Source: JAUVXJ01 sp964433755 (GTDB lineage: Bacteria; Chloroflexota; Anaerolineae; UBA7937; B3-Chlor). Taken from it: a stretch of DNA of 64,000 nucleotides. Positions 43,693 through 51,001 of this stretch are shown here, in pieces. Under the pieces are notes generated by a model. The model did not search any database, was not told where the DNA came from, and saw nothing but the letters and a program-made list of their open reading frames with translations. Both the position numbers and the translations under genes were made by a program. The stretch lies in the NCBI GenBank assembly GCA_964433755.1, contig CAYSSR010000009.1:12394-76393 (forward strand), written 5' to 3'. Every line of letters starts with the position of its first letter. Positions within the stretch are counted from its first letter, which is position 1.

Positions 43693-44838
43693 ATGGAGGC
43701 CACGGACTCGTATCTAGCGGCTGCACACGCCTATGCGGATGCGGTTCGGGTCCTGTTCGCTCCTTCCGCGGCACCCACCGGTGAGCGAGGCGGGCGCGGG
43801 CCAGCTTCATTCGTAGACCTGGCCGGGCAAGCCGAGAGACTGTCGTCGCTTTCGGGACAACTGACACAGAGCATTTCGGCACAACTGGAGCATCCAGCCG
43901 CTCATGCACGTGCCCAGGCCTCAATTGCGTCACTGGCCAAAGCACTGACGGACCTGGAGGTTAGCGCGTATCTATTCCAGGCGGCGGTGGACGAAGAGGA
44001 GAAGGTGACGTGGGCGGGGGGCGAAGCCTCCGAACGGAGCGCCGTCCGGCTTGGGCGGCGAGAGCAGTACCTGTTGCTCCTGCTGGGCGAGATCGAGCAT
44101 GACGGAGGACGGACCGAACGACGTGGAAATCTGAGGATGGGCGCCCAGGAGGCCCGCACCAAGCTCTCCGTTTCCATCGGCGATGCACTGGACCTCGTCC
44201 GAGAACGAGCCACCAAGACCGGACAGGCCGCTCTTGAGGGCCTCCTGGGGTTGGGTGTGGCCGAGGTCGCTGCGGCAGTCGGCCTATTGGGGATGGACAT
44301 CGCCGATGCCATGGAGCAGGCAGAGAAGGCCTCACGTCTGTACGTGATCTTCCGCGACTTCGCCTTCAGATCCTACGGCTCGGTGATAGCCCTGTTTGGA
44401 CAACCCTTGGCGCAGGAGGCAGCCCAGCACGCGCTAGAGTGGGTGGATGATCTGAGGAACGGAAGACTCTTTGGCGAGCTGGTGGAGAAGCTCTACGAGA
44501 CGGAGCAGACCGGACACGCTCTGAGGCAATTGGCCGCCAGCAGCCAAGCCAGCCGGGAGCAGTTCCTGGCCGCCATCGAGGGGATCGATGAGTTGGAGAC
44601 GTCCTATGGCATACAGACGAGCCTGGCGGACAAGCTACTCCGGGGATTCAGGTTCTTGAAAGGTGTCCCGGCCGCGGCGCTGCCTCAAGGAACGCTACTC
44701 GTAGCTGCGGTGTACGTCGCCCTGGGAGCCTATGTGGTTCTGGCCGGCGCTGACTACGTTGACGCCAAGCGACTCAAGCTCTTGGATCGCGTGCCAGGCG
44801 TCCGCCAGGTTGTGGAGACGAAGCTGATCACCGCTTGA
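43693..44838 (+). CDS. Unknown helical protein with C-terminal membrane anchor
   Basis: 381 residues, not recognised. It is rich in Ala, Leu, Glu and Arg and is predicted by eye to be mainly alpha-helical, with coiled-coil-like stretches (residues about 30-110 and 190-300). One hydrophobic helix lies near the C-terminus (TLLVAAVYVALGAYVVLAGA, about residues 336-355), followed by a short basic tail. ATG 43693 sits six bases after AAGGA. It is 140 bp after the C11 gene and 15 bp before the CHAT gene, so the three are probably co-transcribed. It could be a substrate, scaffold or effector of the two proteases; I found no pore-forming family signature. Confidence 0.75.
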   Translation: MEATDSYLAAAHAYADAVRVLFAPSAAPTGERGGRGPASFVDLAGQAERLSSLSGQLTQSISAQLEHPAAHARAQASIASLAKALTDLEVSAYLFQAAVDEEEKVTWAGGEASERSAVRLGRREQYLLLLLGEIEHDGGRTERRGNLRMGAQEARTKLSVSIGDALDLVRERATKTGQAALEGLLGLGVAEVAAAVGLLGMDIADAMEQAEKASRLYVIFRDFAFRSYGSVIALFGQPLAQEAAQHALEWVDDLRNGRLFGELVEKLYETEQTGHALRQLAASSQASREQFLAAIEGIDELETSYGIQTSLADKLLRGFRFLKGVPAAALPQGTLLVAAVYVALGAYVVLAGADYVDAKRLKLLDRVPGVRQVVETKLITA

Positions 44839-44853
44839 CTGAGGAGGTAGCCC

Positions 44854-47415
44854 GTGGCCATCCGGACCTACCATGATTTCATCATCTTCACCGATGACGT
44901 CGAGACAGGCAGGGACGGCAAGGTCAAGTCGTTCTCGGTGAGGGTCTTTGACTCCCCAGAGGGGCAGGGCGAAGTGAAAGAGCGGGTCGTCGTGCCTCAG
45001 AGTCCTGATCTGGAGAGATGGAGCCGTCGCCTGGGTGAGCGCAGGCTAGATACCGAGGTAGAGCAACAGATGGACCTGGGGGCACGACTTGCCGACCTGC
45101 TCCTTCCACCGGATGCACGCAGGTTGTACCAGCGGAGTCTGGCAAGGTTGCACCAAGACGAAGGATTACGTCTGCGCCTGCGCTTGGCTGATCGGTTGCT
45201 TGTGCTCCCATGGGAGTACATGCTCGTTGAGGACGCGGACGGCGAGCGGACGCCCAGCGGCTTTCTCGCCCTGGATCCGCGCATCTCCATCGTGCGCCAC
45301 GAGGCAATAGCTGTACGGGCTGAATGGTTCGAGGCTGCGGAGAAGCGGCGTATCCTCGTTGTTATGGCCACGCCGCAGCCCTATGCCGACTACCCACGCC
45401 TGAAGAACCTCCCCGGGGAGCAGAAACTGATGAGAGATGTACTGGGGAGCGTTCCTGGCATAGACGTCACTTGCGTGCCCGAGTACAACGGTATCGGCGA
45501 CCGCCCTACACCTGGCGCTACGGTTGAGGATGTGAGGGGCGCACTGCTGGAATCCTCAACTGACATCTTCCACTTCAGCGGCCACGGCGAGTTCGTCGAA
45601 CGTATGGGTCCCCTGGTCGATACCATTGAGGGAGAAGGCGCCATTGTGCTGGCGGACGAGCACAACCGAGCCGTCTCGGTACCTGGCGACCGGTTGGCGG
45701 AGATCCTACGTGGCAAGGGGGTTAGGCTCGTCGTGATGGGCTGTTGCGAGGCCGCAAAGCGCGACATCTTCCACAAGTGGAGCAGCGTCGCGGCATCACT
45801 GTTGAAGGGCCGCATCTCCTCGGTGGTCGCCATGCAGTTCACCATCCAGGACGATCTGGCCGCCGCCTTCATGGTCGCTTTCTACCAAGCACTGGTGGCC
45901 GGGCTGACCATCGACGAAGCCGTCGCCTTGGGCCGAGGGGCGATTCGAGCAAAAGCCCTGGGAGAGCGCACCCACGTTCGCGATTGGGGCGCTCCGGTGC
46001 TCTACTTGCGCGCGCCCGGCGGTCGCATCTTCGACCCCGTCACGGACAAGGAAGCCAGCGTGGAAGCGCGGCAGAAGTCGGAGCAGCGCTTCAGACTGAA
46101 TCAAGCGTGGTGGGAGTGGATGGCGCATGATGTAGCGCCGAGCACGGATCAACTCCAGCATCTCTCAGAGACCAGTGAGACTCTTGAGTTGTCTCCTGTC
46201 CAGACACTGCTCCTCGTGCGATCAGCCTTGGCGGTCGATGCACCCGTTGGCCCCTGGTTGGCTCGTCTGCGGCGGGACGGAGGCGACTATCTCAAGGAAC
46301 TAGATGACCCACGTCCTCTCGCCGCCGCGGATCTCGCAGAGGCACAAGAGATCCTCCGGCTAGACCAGGACGTCCTCTCAGACCGACCCGAGCACGTGGG
46401 TCCGGTCGCCTGGTGCGCCGTGGGTCACGACGACGTAATCACTCGCCAGACGGCCGCCCTGGCCTTGACCGCGCTCGAACCGGTTCCCCACGAGGGGCTG
46501 GATAGGCTCAAACAGGCGCTGGGCGGACGGGACGGGTACAGCTCACGATGGTGGCGACAAGGCGAGCTATACGGCACGCTCGCCGATGCCGATCCCGAGA
46601 TCGGCAAGCTGAACGCCAGGCGGCTCTCGCCACCAGACCGGGCGGGAGTCTGGTTGTGGCGAGTCCGGCGTCGAGTGATCCGCGATCGCCAACGTATTGT
46701 CTGGCTGACTCTCGGCGGTGCCCTCGGGGCCGGGCTGCCGCTGGCGCTGCTACGGGGCGTCGCCGCGCTTTTCGCGCCTGACCTGGCCAGCAACATGCCT
46801 GTGATCTCCTTCAGCACCAGCCTCAACCTGGGCGCGATTCTGGGCGGGGCCATCGCTCTAGGGATGAGCCTGGCGGAGCCGCTACTGTTGGAGCAGCGCG
46901 GAGAAGGGGCCAAGACTGCCCGTCTTCGGCAGAGGCTCCTGGGCACGGACCACTTGCCCGCAGTGCTGGGCGCCGCCATGGGGGCTCTGTTCTTTGGGAT
47001 GGCCGATGTGATTGCAGCGCTGCTGAATGGTCTGCCCTTGCTTTCAAGGCCCATCACGGTCCTGACTGGGTGCCTGGCCGGGGTGGGACTAAGTGTGGGC
47101 TTGTACGGACAGCCACGAGTTGGCTGGCGACTGGGCGTCGGCCGTTGGCTGCTACGCGTGGGGGCTGCGGGCCTGACCATGGCGCTCGCGCAGCTAGTAG
47201 TCTTCCGCGCGGGGCACCTATGGCTGGCTACCGCCATCAGCGAGAAAGGTAGCTTCTACGTGAACAACTACGGTGTTCCAGCTCCTTACGAGACCCTCGC
47301 AGCATTGCTGGATGCCGCTGTGGTGGGCATCGTTCTCACGATTGGGATAACGCTCGGGTTATCGGCGGGTGTCCGCTGTCTCACAAGATGGCGCAGCCTC
47401 GTTGGCCCCGCCTGA
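44854..47415 (+). CDS. CHAT-domain peptidase with polytopic membrane domain
   Basis: 853 residues. An N-terminal region with LVLPWEYMLVED (about residue 125) precedes the CHAT caspase-like core: catalytic His in FHFSGHGEF (residue 244) and Cys in VVMGCCEAA (residue 298 most likely). MQFTIQDDLAAAFMVAFYQAL and RDWGAPVLY are also CHAT text. A middle helical part (about 405-610) leads to about six hydrophobic helices (about 620-845), so the protease is tethered to the membrane from the cytoplasmic side. GTG 44854 behind GAGGAGG. CHAT proteases act in anti-phage and cell-death systems by cutting a partner protein. Likely partners are the neighbouring unknown proteins. Confidence 0.88.
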   Translation: MAIRTYHDFIIFTDDVETGRDGKVKSFSVRVFDSPEGQGEVKERVVVPQSPDLERWSRRLGERRLDTEVEQQMDLGARLADLLLPPDARRLYQRSLARLHQDEGLRLRLRLADRLLVLPWEYMLVEDADGERTPSGFLALDPRISIVRHEAIAVRAEWFEAAEKRRILVVMATPQPYADYPRLKNLPGEQKLMRDVLGSVPGIDVTCVPEYNGIGDRPTPGATVEDVRGALLESSTDIFHFSGHGEFVERMGPLVDTIEGEGAIVLADEHNRAVSVPGDRLAEILRGKGVRLVVMGCCEAAKRDIFHKWSSVAASLLKGRISSVVAMQFTIQDDLAAAFMVAFYQALVAGLTIDEAVALGRGAIRAKALGERTHVRDWGAPVLYLRAPGGRIFDPVTDKEASVEARQKSEQRFRLNQAWWEWMAHDVAPSTDQLQHLSETSETLELSPVQTLLLVRSALAVDAPVGPWLARLRRDGGDYLKELDDPRPLAAADLAEAQEILRLDQDVLSDRPEHVGPVAWCAVGHDDVITRQTAALALTALEPVPHEGLDRLKQALGGRDGYSSRWWRQGELYGTLADADPEIGKLNARRLSPPDRAGVWLWRVRRRVIRDRQRIVWLTLGGALGAGLPLALLRGVAALFAPDLASNMPVISFSTSLNLGAILGGAIALGMSLAEPLLLEQRGEGAKTARLRQRLLGTDHLPAVLGAAMGALFFGMADVIAALLNGLPLLSRPITVLTGCLAGVGLSVGLYGQPRVGWRLGVGRWLLRVGAAGLTMALAQLVVFRAGHLWLATAISEKGSFYVNNYGVPAPYETLAALLDAAVVGIVLTIGITLGLSAGVRCLTRWRSLVGPA

Positions 47416-47437
47416 AAGTAAAGAAGGGAGACTGGCC

Positions 47438-48727
47438 ATGAGTGAGAGGAGCCGTTGGCGTCAGATCCCTCGTTCCTCTACGTTGATCGTCGTCATGTTG
47501 GCTGCGATGATACCACTAGGGTGCGTGACTCCGGAGGCCGCGACGCAGGTAGCGAAAGCAGAATGTGACGAGCCATACGAAGCAAGGTGTATCGACGCCA
47601 AAGTGTGGGCCACGTGGCAGCAAACGGACAAGCTGCATCTGTTGCCAGAGTGCGATACTGGCAGCTCTTGGGAGTCCCTGGTCCCCAGTTGCCTCGTGAC
47701 AGTCGACGAGGTCGGCCAGGCAGAGCTCCGGTCCCTGCCGTATTGCTCGAACCTGTTTCTGTTTCAGGAGAGTTCGCTCGTGATGTCGCCCTGCGACCGC
47801 AACTCTCTCGGCACCTGGAAGTGCCAGGCGGGCGCAGCCGCATTCGCTCAATGTGACGTTGACATTCAGACTCTCTCCGCAGATGTAGAGGTGGTGGGGA
47901 CCTGGCTTTCGGTCATCTACCTGTGGGAGTCACAAGTCACCCTGGTCATAGTGGGAGAGGGCAGCGTTGCCGTGACCCCAGTCCACGTCTTGGATTTCGA
48001 GGTTGTAGATCGCGACTTGATGGTCTTCGATGTCACGGCACGAGAACTCGGTGAACCCGTACCCACGAGCATGAGCACCGGGGAGGAGCCACGATTCCTG
48101 TACACCGCACCGGACGCAAAGCTGGAGGAACTGGGGCTAGACCCCGACCTGCCGGAGCGGGTATGGCATTCGACGGATCAGCTTCCCATGCTGGTTGAAC
48201 AGCTCCGGATCGCCGAGCCGCGCCTGGTGCCGTGGCTGGAACGCATCTGGAAGCAGGCCAGGACTGACGATATTCCATTGGCCGAGCTTGTTCCACTCAC
48301 CCGCCTGGTCTTGGTCGGCAGCGGTGACCTGTGGGACAACGAACTGGTGCAAGATGCGGTTTTGCACGCCGTGGACTGGAGATCGGCGACTGAGAGCGTT
48401 TTCGATCAGGCGGCGCCGGTCGCTGTGAGACGACTGGACGCGTCGGGCCAGGAGATTACTGTTCGCGAAGATGCCTCCTCCATCGAACACGATCCACAGA
48501 GGGCACAGAAGCTGCTGGAGGAGGCTGGCATCGACCAAGGCATGCTTGTGGAGTTGCGACTGTCGCCAGATGACGAGCCGGTCATTCGCATGGCAGAGCT
48601 GATCAGAGAGGACCTGGCGGAAGTCGGCATCCTCGTCCAGCTCACATCGACCGCAGCGGAACTGCCTCCGGTCGGGATTGCGCCTGCACCCCGCGCACAG
48701 TTGGTACTCCAGTTGACTCGGGAGTAA
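47438..48727 (+). CDS. Lipoprotein with binding-protein-like C-terminus
   Basis: 429 residues. The N-terminus has a lipoprotein signal (STLIVVMLAAMIPLGC). The first half is not recognised. The second half resembles part of a family-5 binding protein: WDNELVQDAVLHAVDW recalls their '(V)RQAixyAiDr' segment, and DPQRAQKLLEEAGIDQGM with IREDLAEVGILVQL recalls the 'A..LL.eAGy..G... iq.qL..iGI.v' segment. It is too short to be a complete SBP_bac_5 protein, so it looks like a domain re-used as an outer-face sensor. ATG 47438 with AAGGGAG, 22 bp after the CHAT stop. It may sense a signal outside the membrane for the CHAT protein. Confidence 0.75.
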   Translation: MSERSRWRQIPRSSTLIVVMLAAMIPLGCVTPEAATQVAKAECDEPYEARCIDAKVWATWQQTDKLHLLPECDTGSSWESLVPSCLVTVDEVGQAELRSLPYCSNLFLFQESSLVMSPCDRNSLGTWKCQAGAAAFAQCDVDIQTLSADVEVVGTWLSVIYLWESQVTLVIVGEGSVAVTPVHVLDFEVVDRDLMVFDVTARELGEPVPTSMSTGEEPRFLYTAPDAKLEELGLDPDLPERVWHSTDQLPMLVEQLRIAEPRLVPWLERIWKQARTDDIPLAELVPLTRLVLVGSGDLWDNELVQDAVLHAVDWRSATESVFDQAAPVAVRRLDASGQEITVREDASSIEHDPQRAQKLLEEAGIDQGMLVELRLSPDDEPVIRMAELIREDLAEVGILVQLTSTAAELPPVGIAPAPRAQLVLQLTRE

Positions 48728-48848
48728 GACCGCGTCGGCTGGTTGACATCGCACGGGATGCAAGCCTTCATCCTGTTGGTCTGGCGCCATGCAGTCGGCC
48801 CGTGGATTGGTGCGCTGCAGTGTCCAATGGGGAGGAGGTGGACGACAC

Positions 48849-50030
48849 ATGAGAATCGGACTGGCTCTCTCTGGCGGGGGATTTCGCGCCACGGTCTTCC
48901 ACCTGGGCGCACTGGCGAGATTGGCGCAAGAGAAGCGTTTGGAGGATGTGGCTTTCCTGTCGACAGTGTCGGGTGGTAGCATGTGCGCTGGGCTCGTCTA
49001 CGCAAAGAGCGACTTTCGGTGGCCTTCCAGCGAGCGCTTCCTAGGCGAGGTGGTCCCCCAGGCGCGTGAATTGCTGACTACCCAAGATCTCCAACTCGGA
49101 ATGATCCGACGGGTGTTAAGGTCGGTATTGAAAGCACCCTGGAGCATCTTCGAGACCAGGGCGGACGACTTCTCCGCGCTCCTGCGAGAGCGCTCGGGCG
49201 TGACAGCGCTACTCCGCGAAGTGTCTGATGGTCCCCGTTGGATGATCAACGCGACCTGCCACGAGACGGGGCGGAACTGGCGCTTCGAGCATTTCTGGAT
49301 GGGTGACTACCTGCTGGGCTACACTCGGGACACCCGTATTCCCCTCAGCGATGCATTGGCCGCCTCGGCCGCCCTTCCAGGACTCGTAGGCCCTCTTGTT
49401 CTCGACACCGGCGGCCGGTCCTGGTTCAGGTATCCCGAGGCTCTAACAGCGGTGGAGGAACCGGTCGAGCCTGGTTCGGACACACCACGGAGGACAGAGC
49501 CCATAGCGCCGGCCTATCCACAAGTACATCTTTGGGATGGAGGGATCTACGACAACCTGGGGGTCGAGGGCCTGCACAACTTCGACACAGGATGGCGGGA
49601 AGGCGTGGACTTCTTGATTGTGAGTGATGCCTCCGGAAAGGGACAGCCTGGCCCATACCGTCCGGGACCCAGAGCTCTCGTTCACATCATCATGGGCATC
49701 CTGACGGACCAGATTCGTGCCCTGCGCACCAGGTCCATTGTGGAGCGGATGAAGAGCCCCGACACGGATCCGGGCGCCTTCGTGAGAATCGGCAACACAT
49801 GCAAGAAGGTACTCGCGGATGCAGGACGACAGGATGAAGTGGCCAGGCTCTGTGAGGGATGTCTCCAGGAGAAACAAGTCAGACTCGCCGCGAGCATGGG
49901 GACGACGGCTCGCAGACTGTCACGAGACGAGTTTGAAAGGCTCTTTCGTCACGGGTTCGAAGTGGCCGACTACACTCTGTGCGCCTATCACCCGGATCAG
50001 TTCAAGCATGTCGGGTACGGCGTCTCATAG
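48849..50030 (+). CDS. Patatin-like phospholipase
   Basis: A 393-residue patatin-family lipase: oxyanion motif LSGGGFRATVFHLG at the N-terminus, nucleophile Ser in STVSGGSM (GxSxG) and the catalytic Asp in LWDGGIYDNLG. The Ser-Asp dyad is complete. ATG 48849 behind GGAGGAGGTG. Patatins attack membrane phospholipids; in several anti-phage systems (for example CapV) they are the killing effector. It is the last of the five-gene C11-CHAT operon. Its TAG stop lies inside the 31-bp repeat that marks the left end of the neighbouring integrated element, so the gene is convergent with a tRNA-Leu 3' fragment. Confidence 0.92.
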   Translation: MRIGLALSGGGFRATVFHLGALARLAQEKRLEDVAFLSTVSGGSMCAGLVYAKSDFRWPSSERFLGEVVPQARELLTTQDLQLGMIRRVLRSVLKAPWSIFETRADDFSALLRERSGVTALLREVSDGPRWMINATCHETGRNWRFEHFWMGDYLLGYTRDTRIPLSDALAASAALPGLVGPLVLDTGGRSWFRYPEALTAVEEPVEPGSDTPRRTEPIAPAYPQVHLWDGGIYDNLGVEGLHNFDTGWREGVDFLIVSDASGKGQPGPYRPGPRALVHIIMGILTDQIRALRTRSIVERMKSPDTDPGAFVRIGNTCKKVLADAGRQDEVARLCEGCLQEKQVRLAASMGTTARRLSRDEFERLFRHGFEVADYTLCAYHPDQFKHVGYGVS

Positions 50031-50694
50031 GGCGGGTGGGATTCGAACCCACCCGGAGTGGCTCCTCGGCGGACCTACAGAGCGATGCGACGTAGCGGTC
50101 TCGTCTCCCCTTCCCTCCTCTGACATGAAGCACTCCCACGGTCCCTAGGTTGCGTTGGATGCGCGCGGGGAGTTCTGTGCCCTGGAGGGTCAGTCGGGAG
50201 AGCTCAGAAAGCCGTATGCCTGTTTGCGGTGGAAGTTCGATTATGGCACCGTCTCGGGTCTGGTGCGCATAGGCGCGGAGCAGATCTTTGTACTCCCGTT
50301 CACTCAACACCCTGGGCTGTTTCTGCTCGGCGTTAGGAGGAATAAGTCTCTCGGCGACGTTCCTCTCGATGTGGCCATCGCGCTTCAGAAAACCGAAGAG
50401 GGATCGGATTGAGGACGTCCTTCGCCTTCTGGTGGATCCGGCATAGCCGCGGCGGTCCAGATCGGCTTGGTAGGCTTCGAGGCGGCGTCTGTCCACCTGG
50501 CTGATGCGTTTCAGGGCCAACTTCTCGAGAAAGGCAACCAAATCTGTAAGGTCGTTCATATACTCGCGCCTGGTTCTCTCAGCCAGGTTGCGGGACGCCA
50601 TGTGAACCGCGTCAAAGGCTTCTAGCGGGTCCTTGAGTCCGATGTCCTTGCATGCATAACCTCCGGTAGGGCCGCATAACGGCTCTGGAACCAT
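50002..50694 (-). pseudogene. Tyrosine recombinase (XerC/D-like), truncated
   Basis: A 230-codon frame with a full SAM-like N-terminal domain (RTRREYMNDLTDLVAFLEKL) and the start of the catalytic domain: first active-site Arg in TGIRLSELSRLTL and Lys region VRGGKGRRDR. The frame then runs into the displaced tRNA-Leu fragment and stops; the HxxR, second His and nucleophile Tyr are absent. It should be inactive. Its position next to an attachment repeat is where an element's integrase is expected. The start is uncertain (ATG 50694 or ATG 50601). Confidence 0.8.
50022..50052. repeat. Left attachment-site repeat of integrated element
   Basis: 31 bases identical to 61627-61657, in direct orientation. 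The repeat covers the T-arm and acceptor 3' strand of tRNA-Leu plus eight bases beyond. Resemblance to the tRNA continues with gaps to about 50073 (variable arm and anticodon-stem 3' strand), so the segment is a displaced tRNA 3' half. Reading in this direction it ends the patatin gene and the recombinase frame. Confidence 0.85.
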
Positions 50695-51001
50695 TGTAGC
50701 ATACTGAAAGCAACTTCGTCAAACAACCAGTTTGGCACCGGCTAGGAGGAAGAAAAGGGCGGGCGCAGGGGGCGTTTCTTGGTCTAAGTGGGATTTGACG
50801 AAGAACCAGCGGGACGGGAACCATTTGACTTTGTCAGGCTCTTGGGGCACAATCTGGTCACTTCGCACACAGCATAGCTATTGGCGAACAAGGTCCGCCC
50901 AATGTGCCAGATGGGGCGATTAGGTAGACGGATTCCATCTGTTCAGTAGTTGGATGGCCTACCAGAAGCCCTGGAAGTGATTGTGGAGAAGGAGGTGCTC
51001 C
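50695..51001. other. Intergenic region before subtilase
   Basis: About 307 bases between the divergent recombinase and subtilase genes. A possible plus-strand promoter has TTGACT (50825-50830), a 17-nt spacer and CACAAT (50848-50853); the -10 is weak. Nothing else recognised. Confidence 0.35.

Noticed and set aside
43693..44838. Bacterial gasdermin next to caspase-like proteases
   Set aside because: Context invites it, but the protein is longer than known bacterial gasdermins, helix-rich, and I see no gasdermin-like beta-rich N-terminal pattern.
49188..49200. Third CelR-like palindrome (GAGAGCGCTCGGG)
   Set aside because: It lies within the patatin coding region, matches only the core and is far from any promoter.
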